A stretch of DNA of 15,140 nt, from assembly GCA_002393555.1 (NCBI GenBank), contig DGSP01000007.1:1-15140 (forward strand), in the 5' to 3' direction. Source of the DNA: Prevotellaceae bacterium UBA4359 (GTDB taxonomy: Bacteria > Bacteroidota > Bacteroidia > Bacteroidales > Bacteroidaceae). The notes under the pieces are model-generated. The model was given only the letters and a program-made list of their open reading frames with translations, was not told the origin of the DNA and made no database searches. Position 1 is the stretch's first letter; the number at the start of each line of letters is the position of its first letter. Made by a program: the position numbers and the translations under genes. Shown piece after piece: positions 7,396-14,704 of the stretch.

Positions 7396-8571
7396 ATGAA
7401 AAGCATTTATCTGAGACGAGGCAAAGACGAGTCATTGAGGCGCTTTCACCCCTGGATATTTTCGGGAGCCATCCATCACATGAGTGAAGAACCCGAAGAG
7501 GGTGAGAAAGTTAAGGTCTATACCAGCGACAACGAATACATCGCCACTGGACATTACCAGATTGGCAGTATCATGGTGCGTGTGCTTTCGTTTAAGGATG
7601 AAAGCATTGACCAAGCCTTCTACGAACGTAAACTTGCCATTGCCCAAGATGTCAGACAACGCATCGGTGTCATTGGCGGCGAGAACAACACTTACCGCCT
7701 TGTGCATGGCGAGGGCGACAACTTGCCAGGGTTGGTCATCGACATTTACGGCAACACCGCTGTGATGCAGGCACATTCCGTCGGCATGCACATCGACCGC
7801 ATGATGATTGCTGATGCTCTGAAATCCGTGATGGGTGACGCGCTCAAAAACATCTTCTACAAGTCGGAAACCACCCTACCCTTCAAGGCTGAACTCGGAC
7901 AAGAGAACGGATTTCTGTTAGGAGGCGACAGCAACGATGTAGCGATGGAAAACGGCTTAAAGTTTCACGTAGATTGGCTGAGAGGTCAAAAGACCGGGTT
8001 CTTTGTTGACCAGCGAGATAACCGACGTTTGCTGGAGCAATACTCCAAGGGAAGAAAAGTGCTCAACATGTTCTGCTACACTGGCGGTTTCTCCTTCTAT
8101 GCCATGCGCGGAGGCGCCGAGTTGGTTCATTCTGTCGATTCGTCGCAAAAAGCCATCGACCTGACCAAAGCCAACGTGGCACTGAACTTTCCCGATGACA
8201 ACAGGCATGAGGCCTACGCAGAAGATGCCTTCAAGTTTCTCGACCAGATGCGGACACCCTACGACCTCATCATTCTCGACCCACCTGCTTTTGCCAAACA
8301 CAAAGATGCTCTCCGTAATGCACTGAAAGGTTATACCCGACTGAACAAAAAGGCATTTGAAAAGATTCAGCCAGGTGGCATTCTTTTCACTTTCAGTTGT
8401 TCACAGGCCGTCAACAAAGACCAGTTCCGTGCTGCCGTATTCACTGCAGCAGCCCAGGCTGGCCGTAACGTGCGCATTCTCCATCAGTTGCATCAGCCAG
8501 CCGACCACCCCATCAACATCTACCACCCCGAAGGAGAATACCTGAAAGGATTGGTTCTGTATGTGGAGTAG
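7396..8571 (+). CDS. rlmI: 23S rRNA (cytosine-C5) methyltransferase, RlmI-like
   Basis: The 391-residue protein matches the RlmI/RlmK class I SAM methyltransferases, which make 5-methylcytosine in 23S rRNA. A PUA-like RNA-binding domain covers about residues 2-80 (start MKSIYLRRGKDESLRRFHPW). The linker has HGEGDNLPGLVIDIYG (104-119), and the GQKTGFFVDQRDNR signature is at 197-210. SAM-binding motif I is VLNMFCYTGGFSF (222-234), then DPPAFAK (295-301) and FSCSQ (333-337), whose C335 is the expected catalytic cysteine. It is full length. It lies 37 nt after the exonuclease gene in the same operon and ends convergently with the small minus-strand gene at 8582. The precise target cytosine in this organism is not shown by the sequence. 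Confidence 0.88.
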   Translation: MKSIYLRRGKDESLRRFHPWIFSGAIHHMSEEPEEGEKVKVYTSDNEYIATGHYQIGSIMVRVLSFKDESIDQAFYERKLAIAQDVRQRIGVIGGENNTYRLVHGEGDNLPGLVIDIYGNTAVMQAHSVGMHIDRMMIADALKSVMGDALKNIFYKSETTLPFKAELGQENGFLLGGDSNDVAMENGLKFHVDWLRGQKTGFFVDQRDNRRLLEQYSKGRKVLNMFCYTGGFSFYAMRGGAELVHSVDSSQKAIDLTKANVALNFPDDNRHEAYAEDAFKFLDQMRTPYDLIILDPPAFAKHKDALRNALKGYTRLNKKAFEKIQPGGILFTFSCSQAVNKDQFRAAVFTAAAQAGRNVRILHQLHQPADHPINIYHPEGEYLKGLVLYVE

Positions 8572-8581
8572 AAAAAGAGGA

Positions 8582-8773
8582 TTACTCCCAAAGGGAGCCG
8601 AAGGCTGAAGATGATTGTGTGGCCATCCCTCGCTCATTGGACAGAGCGGAGGATTTATCGGCGGCTTTCGTTTTCACAAAGACAGACTGAACTGACTCCT
8701 TTGACTGACATACCACACTACATCCGTCTAACAGACAAGTGCTTGCTTCTGGAACTATGTAAACTTTCTTCAT
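8582..8773 (-). CDS. Small protein of the MKKVYIVPE type, function unknown
   Basis: A 63-residue product if the start is at 8773 (MKKVYIVPEAS). Bacteroidales genomes carry many short, poorly characterised proteins with this kind of N-terminus, and I place it there by resemblance only. It has three cysteines early (13, 18, 22) and a serine-rich polar C-terminal half, with no clear membrane segment. A start six codons upstream (8791) is possible but would begin inside the hairpin's T-rich flank. A -7 box at 8833-8840 and a hairpin at 8798-8813 lie upstream. Its stop is 10 nt from the rlmI stop, convergent. It could also be a chance frame. Confidence 0.5.
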   Translation of the reverse strand: MKKVYIVPEASTCLLDGCSVVCQSKESVQSVFVKTKAADKSSALSNERGMATQSSSAFGSLWE

Positions 8774-8785
8774 GAGACTGTTTTT

Positions 8786-8813
8786 CTTCAAAGAAAAGGC
8801 CTCCTGAGAGGCC
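8786..8813 (-). terminator. Terminator or attenuator after the flavodoxin operon
   Basis: GGCCTC (8798-8803) and GAGGCC (8808-8813) form an exact 6-bp G/C-rich stem with a 4-nt loop. On the minus strand it is followed by TTTTCTTT. It lies about 80 nt past the flavodoxin stop and so can end the six-gene operon. It is also inside the leader of the small gene at 8773. Confidence 0.6.
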
Positions 8814-8832
8814 CTACATTCTATTTACAATG

Positions 8833-8864
8833 CAAAATTACAAATAATTTTCCAAGCGTCCAAG
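8833..8864 (-). promoter_or_regulatory. Predicted promoter of the small peptide gene
   Basis: On the minus strand TAATTTTG (8840-8833) matches the -7 consensus. CTTG (8864-8861), 20 nt upstream, is one base from TTTG. Transcription would begin near 8826 and run into the hairpin at 8813-8798 before reaching the start codon at 8773. Confidence 0.45.
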
Positions 8865-8893
8865 TTTCACGCTCTTTTTTCCTTCTTTATTTT

Positions 8894-9301
8894 CTATTTC
8901 ACCTTTTCAATAAACTTCCGAAGATTCTCGAGGTCTTGTTCATTGGGATGTCCTGCATGGAGAGGTCCCATCGAACCTTTGCAGGTAAAGGAGCGTTCAT
9001 CAACCTTAATTCCTTGCGCCTCAAGCAGAGCGCGCATTTGCGGGACAGGCGATTTGATGATGGCGCATGAGCCGAAACAAACCACACGCTTCACTTTTTC
9101 AGGAGAAAGAGTTTTGATGAATTTGACCATTTCTCCATTGATTTTTCCCAACATCACCCCTGAGCCAAGATAGAGAGTATCAACGGGTTCAGAGAGAGGC
9201 TGTGCCACGGTTTCAGGCACTGCGCCCGTCACTTGTGCTACGATATTGGCCATCTGGGCAGAGTGGCCGAACTTGCTAAAATATCTGATTGCTATTGCCA
9301 T
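8894..9301 (-). CDS. Flavodoxin-family protein
   Basis: A 135-residue flavodoxin-like protein. The N-terminal strand is followed by FSKFGHSAQMA (8-18), which fits the FMN phosphate-binding loop although glycine and threonine positions are relaxed. A YLGSGV strand-loop near 44-49 and a CFGSCA segment follow in the expected places for the loops around the isoalloxazine ring. Flavodoxins carry electrons in the cytoplasm and often reduce radical SAM clusters. It is the last gene of the minus-strand operon, 23 nt after the radical SAM gene, so serving that enzyme is a natural inference. It is slightly shorter than classical flavodoxins (140-180 residues) and may instead act as an NAD(P)H-dependent reductase. 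Confidence 0.75.
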   Translation of the reverse strand: MAIAIRYFSKFGHSAQMANIVAQVTGAVPETVAQPLSEPVDTLYLGSGVMLGKINGEMVKFIKTLSPEKVKRVVCFGSCAIIKSPVPQMRALLEAQGIKVDERSFTCKGSMGPLHAGHPNEQDLENLRKFIEKVK

Positions 9302-9324
9302 TTTTCTTTAAGTTTTAGAGTTGA

Positions 9325-10428
9325 TTATACGACCATTTTTTCAATTTCCTCACGATGTTCAAACAACGTGCATCCGCCCGTATGTTCCCAGCCGAGTGCC
9401 TTGGCAGCACGAATCTTGCGGAACAAGGGGGACTTCAAGGCTTCGCGCACTCCCATCTCCGCCACATTGCTGTCGCTGAAGGGCGAGAAGGGGCAAGGTT
9501 CGGCCGAACCATCGGGGCCGATATGGAAAAAGCCACGTCCTGAGGCCAGACAGCCGCCAAGGGCTTTCTCGTCGCCGGGGAAAGAGAGAAAGATGATGTC
9601 GGCATACTCGCTGCGTCGCTGTGCCAGCAAGGTCTCCATCTCAGCCACTTGTTCGTCGGCAAAAGCCAGATGCTCCGTGCCAGGGTCGATAGGTACATAT
9701 TCCACGTAGAAGACAATCTTGCAGCCGTAGGAGCGCAACTGGTCGATGAAGTCAGCCGAAGTGACCAAGTGCATGTTCTCAGTGGTCACAGTGATGCTGG
9801 TGCCGAAGAAAAGGTCTTCCTCCTTCAGCATCTGCATCGACTGCATGGCCCGCTTGAACACCCCACGTCCACGCCGTTCGTCCGTCCCCATGGCTGTGCC
9901 CTCAATGCTGATGATAGGCACGATGTTGAGGTTTTTCTTCAGAAACTCCATGTAGGAAGGGCCGATGAGTGTGCCGTTGGTGAAGACGGGGAAAATCATG
10001 TCTTTCACCTCAGCCACCTTCTCCAGAATGTCTTTGCGCATCATAGGTTCTCCACCTGCCAGCAGCGAGAAGTTGATGCCCATCTCAGCCGCCTCGGCGA
10101 AGACAGCCTTCCACTGTTCTGGCGTCATCGTTTCCCTACGTGCCGACTCCTTGTCCTCGGCAATGCCGTTGCTACGGGCATAACACCCTTTGCAATGCAG
10201 GTTGCAGGTGGTGGAGATGCTGCTGATGAGGAATGGCGGCACCTCCAAACCTTCTTCTTCCAGCATCTTCTGCCGCCGCTTCTCCGACTTCTGGAAAAGC
10301 GTTTGCATCCAATAGGCAAACTTCGCCTCACGTGGGTTAGAAAGCACATTCTTGTAAGCCTTTGCCATGATGCGGCGAATGCTTTCGCTCATGTAGGCCC
10401 CCAGGTCTATTGTTGTGTTTTCCGCCAT
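9325..10428 (-). CDS. Radical SAM protein with SPASM/twitch-like C-terminus
   Basis: A 367-residue enzyme. The radical SAM cluster motif CNLHCKGC (C75, C79, C82) is intact, and the GGEP motif that contacts SAM is at 125-128. The strand motifs FTNGTLI (149-155) and ISIEG (173-177) follow. The C-terminal part has further cysteines (C293, C312, C353), including a GPDGSAEPCPF segment typical of SPASM-like auxiliary cluster regions. It should generate a 5'-deoxyadenosyl radical; the substrate is unknown. There is no obvious small precursor peptide in the operon beyond the winged-helix protein. The gene is 6 nt after the hydrolase gene and 23 nt before flavodoxin, pointing to shared electron supply. 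Confidence 0.82.
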   Translation of the reverse strand: MAENTTIDLGAYMSESIRRIMAKAYKNVLSNPREAKFAYWMQTLFQKSEKRRQKMLEEEGLEVPPFLISSISTTCNLHCKGCYARSNGIAEDKESARRETMTPEQWKAVFAEAAEMGINFSLLAGGEPMMRKDILEKVAEVKDMIFPVFTNGTLIGPSYMEFLKKNLNIVPIISIEGTAMGTDERRGRGVFKRAMQSMQMLKEEDLFFGTSITVTTENMHLVTSADFIDQLRSYGCKIVFYVEYVPIDPGTEHLAFADEQVAEMETLLAQRRSEYADIIFLSFPGDEKALGGCLASGRGFFHIGPDGSAEPCPFSPFSDSNVAEMGVREALKSPLFRKIRAAKALGWEHTGGCTLFEHREEIEKMVV

Positions 10429-10434
10429 TCGCTC

Positions 10435-11184
10435 TTACAGTTTCATCACTCGTTTCATTTCCAGATTCTCATAGCCTTCAGGACAGTGAGTGGAGAGATA
10501 GACGGTGGGATGCGCACCCACGAACTCACGCACACGGTTGAGCGTCTCGCGGGCAGCCTCTTTGTCTTCAAACACAATGCTGAGTTTGTTGGCCTTCAGG
10601 GCAGCATCGCAGTAGGTCACATCGCCGTGGAACATGTAGAAGAGGTCGCCCACTTCGGCTATGACGATGCTGTTGCCTTTGGTGTGGCCCTTGGCTTCGA
10701 TAAAATAGATGCCCTCAGCCACCTTCTCCGCTTTGGGGAAGTTGTAGTAGGCTCCATCCTGATAGGCACAACGCACAATGTTCTCTCCCTCCAACTTCAG
10801 CGCATCGGCATCTTCGGGACCGATGTAGATTTTGGCATTGGGGAAGTACTGCAAGGCAGCCGCATGGTCGGGGTGCTTGTGAGTGACGAGAATCTTCGTC
10901 ACCTGTTCGGGCTTGTAACCCATGGCAGCCAAAGAGTCCATGTAGTCGGCTACTTTCTCACCCATATAGAGCGGTGCGCCCAACTTCTTGGCCGGGGCAG
11001 GATAGTCGTTCTGGAAGCCCGTGTCCACCAGAATCACCTCTTCACCCGTGTCGATGAGAAAGTTCTGTAAACTGCTGCGGTAGATGATTTGGTCGTCAAA
11101 TGCGTCCTTGCCCTCTTCACCGCCAAAGGCAAACGGCTGGTTCATGAAACCACCGTCAAACATTCTAATCGCTTTTATTTCCAT
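10435..11184 (-). CDS. Metallo-beta-lactamase-fold hydrolase, lactonase-like
   Basis: A 249-residue cytoplasmic protein with a complete dinuclear metal site: THKHPDH gives H102, H104, D106 and H107, then H167 in AKGHTKG, D188 in FHGDV, and H233 in STHCPEG. The VDTG strand is at 53-56. The overall arrangement resembles the N-acyl homoserine lactonase (AiiA-like) subgroup, but the family hydrolyses many esters and thioesters, and nothing here fixes a substrate. It lies between the ZIP transporter (29 nt) and the radical SAM gene (6 nt), so it likely shares their transcript. Metal for the active site could be supplied by the adjacent ZIP protein. Confidence 0.8.
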   Translation of the reverse strand: MEIKAIRMFDGGFMNQPFAFGGEEGKDAFDDQIIYRSSLQNFLIDTGEEVILVDTGFQNDYPAPAKKLGAPLYMGEKVADYMDSLAAMGYKPEQVTKILVTHKHPDHAAALQYFPNAKIYIGPEDADALKLEGENIVRCAYQDGAYYNFPKAEKVAEGIYFIEAKGHTKGNSIVIAEVGDLFYMFHGDVTYCDAALKANKLSIVFEDKEAARETLNRVREFVGAHPTVYLSTHCPEGYENLEMKRVMKL

Positions 11185-11213
11185 TTTTCCTTTAATTATA
11201 TTTTTTGTTTTTC

Positions 11214-11990
11214 TCAGCCCATCACCACATCGAGCACCATCATGAGCACAAACCCAACGGCAAACCCGATGGTGCTTAGGTTGGAGTGTTTTCCTTCAGA
11301 GGCTTCAGGGATGAGTTCCTCCACCACTACATAGAACATGGCACCTGCTGCAAAAGCAAGCATATAGGGCAATACAGGGGTGAGCAGCGAGGCCAGCAAC
11401 ACCACGGCCAGTCCGCCCACGGGTTCGACCGCACCGCTCAGGCTACCGATGAGAAACGAACGCCACTTCGAGTTGCCTTCGGCCCGCATGGGCATGGATA
11501 TGATAGCGCCTTCAGGGATGTTCTGGATGGCGATTCCCAGCGACACCGCCACAGCCGATGCCACCGAGAGGTTGACCACCCCTTGGTCGGCTCCTGCAAA
11601 GACCACACCCACAGCCATTCCTTCTGGCAGGTTGTGGATGGTGACCGCCAGAGCCAACATGGCCGTGCGCGAGAGTCGCGAATGCGGTCCCTCAGGACGG
11701 TTGCTGCCCAGATGCAAGTGGGGAGTCACCTCATCGAGCATGAGCAGGAAGCCGATACCCAACAGGAAACCCACTGCCGCAGGCACAACGAACCATGCCC
11801 CTCCTTCCTCCATGTCCATGGCCGGAATGAGCAGCGACCACACCGAAGCAGCCACCATCACTCCCGATGCAAAACCCAAAAGTGTCTTTTGCAGACAAGG
11901 CGACATATCGCCCTTCATGAAAAAGACGAATGCCGCCCCAAGCATGGTTCCCAACAGGGGAATGAGAAGTCCTAACGCAAGTGTCAGCAT
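11214..11990 (-). CDS. ZIP-family divalent metal transporter
   Basis: A 258-residue inner-membrane protein with about eight hydrophobic segments. The two ZIP signature helices are clear: HNLPEG (119-124) and QNIPEG (156-161), which form the metal-binding pore. A VVEELIPEA segment (222-230) is in the usual place near the end. A short histidine loop HLHLG (91-95) lies between TM3 and TM4, as in GufA-like ZIPs. It is expected to import zinc, possibly with iron or manganese. Its ATG overlaps the stop of the upstream winged-helix gene by one base (TGATG), which implies translational coupling. The gene product downstream is metal dependent. Confidence 0.85.
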   Translation of the reverse strand: MLTLALGLLIPLLGTMLGAAFVFFMKGDMSPCLQKTLLGFASGVMVAASVWSLLIPAMDMEEGGAWFVVPAAVGFLLGIGFLLMLDEVTPHLHLGSNRPEGPHSRLSRTAMLALAVTIHNLPEGMAVGVVFAGADQGVVNLSVASAVAVSLGIAIQNIPEGAIISMPMRAEGNSKWRSFLIGSLSGAVEPVGGLAVVLLASLLTPVLPYMLAFAAGAMFYVVVEELIPEASEGKHSNLSTIGFAVGFVLMMVLDVVMG

Positions 11991-12163
11991 CAGTTAGCAG
12001 GAGCCCACTTGCAACGCACAGGCGATACGATTGCACCTTCCTTCTTCAATTCAGCAAAAGCTTTGTCCACGTCCTTGCGATTTGCACCTAACGCTTTAGT
12101 CACATCGCCAGCCGAGACTGGTTTTCCAGCCTCACGCATGGCTTGCAATACTTGCTCTTTCAT
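11990..12163 (-). CDS. 57-residue winged-helix DNA-binding protein
   Basis: A very short frame beginning MKEQVLQAMREAGKPVSAGD and ending KWAPAN. The pattern fits a compact winged helix: helix 1 (MKEQVLQAMREAG), PVSAGDVTKALG as helix 2 with its turn, a recognition helix around NRKDVDKAFAELKKEG, then a short wing AIVSPVRCKW. It has no extra effector domain, but a single cysteine (C51) sits in the wing and could sense metal or redox state; that is conjecture. The stop overlaps the ZIP start by one base (TGATG). It may control the operon, with the ZIP transporter being the obvious target. It could also be a small protein with other function. Confidence 0.75.
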   Translation of the reverse strand: MKEQVLQAMREAGKPVSAGDVTKALGANRKDVDKAFAELKKEGAIVSPVRCKWAPAN

Positions 12164-12190
12164 TTCATATAAAGTTAGTAGTTAGTTATT

Positions 12191-12589
12191 TTAGAATGCT
12201 ACTGTTTCGTCCAATTCCATCATCTTGAAAAAATTGGCGGTAGCATCCTTCAGATAGAACATCACACCGTTCTCGCCATTCTCGCCAAGCGCAGGCTTCA
12301 GTACTGGCATCTTATCCACCAAGGCCTTGCCTACTTCGGGACGGTTGTCCTCCACAAGTTTGCACTCGACGCGGAGAGTTCTGCCCTTGAAAGCACAGAT
12401 TTCAGCCTTGTTGTTGGCAGCAATCTGGCGGGTTGCATTGGTTTTGCCAAAAGCCATTATGTAAATCTTTCCTTCAAAGAAAAGTATGGCTCCGTAAGGA
12501 CGTACTCGTGGCTGGTCGCCCTCCATGGTAGCCAGATAAAATGTCTTGGCATCCTCCAAGAAGTCGTAAACTTTCTTGACAGTTTCCAT
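12191..12589 (-). CDS. Pyridoxamine 5'-phosphate oxidase-family (PPOX) flavoprotein
   Basis: A 132-residue split-barrel protein. The start METVKKVYDFLEDAKTFYLA, followed by TMEGDQPRVRPYG, is the typical opening of the family and carries the strands that bind FMN or F420. The KIYIMAFGKTNATRQI stretch continues the barrel. These small proteins are usually FMN-binding reductases of unknown substrate, not PdxH itself, which is longer (about 210 residues). It is the first gene of the packed six-gene unit, 27 nt before the winged-helix gene. It is 26 nt after the TonB-C gene, which may or may not be on the same transcript. Confidence 0.8.
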   Translation of the reverse strand: METVKKVYDFLEDAKTFYLATMEGDQPRVRPYGAILFFEGKIYIMAFGKTNATRQIAANNKAEICAFKGRTLRVECKLVEDNRPEVGKALVDKMPVLKPALGENGENGVMFYLKDATANFFKMMELDETVAF

Positions 12590-12615
12590 AATCTATTATG
12601 AGTCCACTCAAAAAA

Positions 12616-13074
12616 CTATTTCTTCTCCGGGGGAAGACTGAAGGTGATGGGCAGGGTGAATCTCATGCGGACTGGCGAGCCTTTCATTCTGCCAGGTTCC
12701 CATGGTGGCATGGCTTTCACCACACGCATGGCTTCTGCATCCAGGTCCGCATCGCGGCTACGCAGAATCTTCACATCGCTGATAGCGCCATCTTTCTCCA
12801 CCACAAAAGACACCAGCACACGTCCTTCCACTCCCTTCTTGGCTGCAGCGGGCGGATAGTGCAAATTCGTTCGCAGATATTCCATCAATGCACGCTGACC
12901 ACCTGAGAATTGAGGACTCTCTTCAAAAAGTTCGCAAACAAAATTCTCCTGTGTCGAGGCACTGTCCACGGCTGACTGAGATGAAGGCGAGGTGTTCACT
13001 TGTGCCTGCACAACAGTGGTTATAGCCATTGTCAATAGTGCGATAAGCAGTTTTTTTGTCTTCACATTTTTCAT
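12616..13074 (-). CDS. Secreted TonB C-terminal domain protein
   Basis: A 152-residue protein. Residues 1-25 form a signal peptide (basic MKNVKTKK, hydrophobic core, VVQAQ cleavage region). A serine/threonine-rich linker follows, then a TonB C-terminal domain at about 60-150: LHYPPAAAKKGVEGRVLVSF, the KDGAISDVKILRSRD strand pair, and MPPWEPGRMKGSPVRMRFTLP. Classical TonB keeps an uncleaved anchor and a long proline-rich stretch; both are missing here, so this is probably a periplasmic TonB-C protein, common in Bacteroidetes, of uncertain partner. The frame stays open upstream into uxaB to 13428, but the signal peptide fixes the start at 13074. An intrinsic terminator ends only about 10 nt before the start codon, and no -7 box is visible in between. 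Confidence 0.8.
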   Translation of the reverse strand: MKNVKTKKLLIALLTMAITTVVQAQVNTSPSSQSAVDSASTQENFVCELFEESPQFSGGQRALMEYLRTNLHYPPAAAKKGVEGRVLVSFVVEKDGAISDVKILRSRDADLDAEAMRVVKAMPPWEPGRMKGSPVRMRFTLPITFSLPPEKK

Positions 13075-13083
13075 CTGTTTTAT

Positions 13084-13125
13084 AAAAAACGAGGGCTGGC
13101 ACCCACACGAAGTGCCTGCCCTCGT
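13084..13125 (-). terminator. Intrinsic terminator of uxaB
   Basis: ACGAGGGC (13089-13096) pairs with GCCCTCGT (13118-13125), and GGCAC (13098-13102) with GTGCC (13112-13116), separated by a T-T mismatch and closed by a 9-nt loop. On the minus strand six T follow directly (13089-13084). It lies 35 nt past the uxaB stop. TonB-C translation starts 10 nt further on, so the hairpin is also in that gene's leader. Confidence 0.8.
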
Positions 13126-13159
13126 CGGTTCTTTTTGCAGAATTGGGGATTTCCCCTTT

Positions 13160-14638
13160 TTACAGAATGGTCTTGACAGCCTCCAGCATGCCTTTTTCCT
13201 GAATGAGGTCAAGGTCTTTCTTGACCAGTGCCGTAAGTCCGGGAACGGTCTCGTTGAGGTTTTCCTTCCAGATGTTCTCGGCTGCAAGCACTCCTTCAGC
13301 CACTTTCTGCGTGTCGCCCGTAGCCCAGAGGTCCTTGAGCAACTGCATGATTTCAGGTGCATCATTAGGCTCGATGGGTGCGCCGTCGGCACGTGTGCCA
13401 CCCTTGTAGTAGGTGATGATGGCGGCAAGACCGAACACCAGCCCCTGGGGCAGTTCGCCTTTGCGCTGCAGATAGACCTTCACGCCAGGGAGGTCGCGGG
13501 TCTCGTATTTGGGGAAGGAATTGAGCATGATGCTCGTCACCTGATGGTCCACGTATGGATTGTTGAAACGCTCCAGCACATCGGTGGCGAACTGCTGCAG
13601 TTCTTCCATCGGCAGATTGAGCGTCTGCATGAGTTCGTCGAACTGCACCTTGTGGATGTACTTGCCCACCACCTCGTCGTTGCAGGCATCGCGCACGATG
13701 TTGATGCCGCTCAGATAGGCCACAGGCGAGAGCACCGTGTGGGGGCCGTTGAGCAGCGTGACTTTGCGCTCGTGGTAAGGCTTTTCGCTCGGTGCGATGA
13801 GCACGTTCAGGCCAGCCTTCTCGGCAGGGAACTCGGCCTTGAGCGCATCAATGTCCATGTTCTCAGGTTTCTCAATCACCCACAAGTGGAAGGCTTCGCC
13901 CTGCACCACGAGGTTGTCGGCATAGCAAATCTTCTGCTGAATCTCGGCAATCTCCTTGCGAGGGAAGCCCGGCACGATGCGGTCAACGAGGGTTGCACAC
14001 ACATAATTATATTTAGTGAACCACTCTTTGAAGGCGGCATAGTCAGCCCCGAAGTCGTCCTTCCAGAGTTCGATGTACTGGTAGATACATTCCTTGAGAT
14101 GGTGCCCGTTGAGGAAAATCAGTTCACACGGCATGATGATGAGTCCCTTGTCGGCAGCACCGCAGAAGGTCTTGAAGCGGCGATAGAGCAACTGGGTGAG
14201 TTTGCCGGGATAGGAGGAGGCCGGAGCATCAGAGAACTTGCACTCAGGGTCGAAGGCAATGCCGGCCTCGGTGGTGTTGCTGATGACGAAGCGAATCTCC
14301 GGCTGTTCGGCCAGTGCCATGAAAGCCTGATTCTGGCTGTATGGGTTGAGGGCACGGCTGATGCAGTCGATGCGAGTGAGCGAGTTGACTTTCTCGCCGT
14401 TCAGACGGCCCTGCAGGTTGACGTGGTAGAGGCAATCCTGCCCGTTGAGCCAATCGACCATGCCGCGTTCGATGGGCTGAACCACCACCACGGAAGCGTT
14501 GAAATCAGTCTTTTGGTTCATGTTGTAGATAATCCAATCCACAAAACAACGAAGGAAATTACCTTCGCCAAACTGGATAATTCTCTCGGGTGCATGGCTC
14601 TTCGGAGCCGTGCGAGCGTTCAATGCTTTGAGTGCCAT
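13160..14638 (-). CDS. uxaB: Tagaturonate reductase (altronate oxidoreductase)
   Basis: A 492-residue NAD-dependent polyol/uronate dehydrogenase, close to the length of E. coli UxaB. It interconverts D-tagaturonate and D-altronate in galacturonate (pectin) breakdown, in the cytoplasm. The Rossmann start shows IIQFGEGNFLRCF (20-32); SNTTEAGI (120-127) and CELIFLNGHH (171-180) follow, and KVTLLNGPHT (292-301) is the family's catalytic segment with the conserved lysine. Mannitol or fructuronate reductase are the relatives to exclude; the FGEGNFLR opening and SNTTEAGI favour UxaB. It stands alone: no uxaA, uxaC or kdu genes are in the window. It has its own consensus promoter at 14673-14704 and terminator at 13084-13125. 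Confidence 0.88.
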   Translation of the reverse strand: MALKALNARTAPKSHAPERIIQFGEGNFLRCFVDWIIYNMNQKTDFNASVVVVQPIERGMVDWLNGQDCLYHVNLQGRLNGEKVNSLTRIDCISRALNPYSQNQAFMALAEQPEIRFVISNTTEAGIAFDPECKFSDAPASSYPGKLTQLLYRRFKTFCGAADKGLIIMPCELIFLNGHHLKECIYQYIELWKDDFGADYAAFKEWFTKYNYVCATLVDRIVPGFPRKEIAEIQQKICYADNLVVQGEAFHLWVIEKPENMDIDALKAEFPAEKAGLNVLIAPSEKPYHERKVTLLNGPHTVLSPVAYLSGINIVRDACNDEVVGKYIHKVQFDELMQTLNLPMEELQQFATDVLERFNNPYVDHQVTSIMLNSFPKYETRDLPGVKVYLQRKGELPQGLVFGLAAIITYYKGGTRADGAPIEPNDAPEIMQLLKDLWATGDTQKVAEGVLAAENIWKENLNETVPGLTALVKKDLDLIQEKGMLEAVKTIL

Positions 14639-14672
14639 AAGGTTGATAATTAGATTGTAATGAAATGATGTG

Positions 14673-14704
14673 CAAAAGTACGGATTTTATTTGACACGCA
14701 CAAA
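14673..14704 (-). promoter_or_regulatory. uxaB promoter
   Basis: On the minus strand TTTG (14704-14701), exactly 20 nt, then TACTTTTG (14680-14673): a full match to the Bacteroidetes consensus. Transcription should begin near 14666, giving a leader of about 28 nt before the ATG at 14638. Confidence 0.75.

Noticed and set aside
9649..11070. 473-codon open frame on the plus strand
   Set aside because: It lies wholly antisense to the radical SAM and hydrolase genes, whose motifs are complete. Its product is histidine-rich and low in recognisable motifs, as expected from the complement of codon-biased genes.
13075..13428. N-terminal extension of the TonB-C frame into uxaB
   Set aside because: The extension is a shadow of uxaB and crosses its terminator; the signal peptide beginning at 13074 gives a clear natural start.
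12992..14653. 553-codon open frame on the plus strand
   Set aside because: It is antisense to uxaB, and uxaB has intact family motifs, promoter and terminator. The translation matches no protein I recognise.
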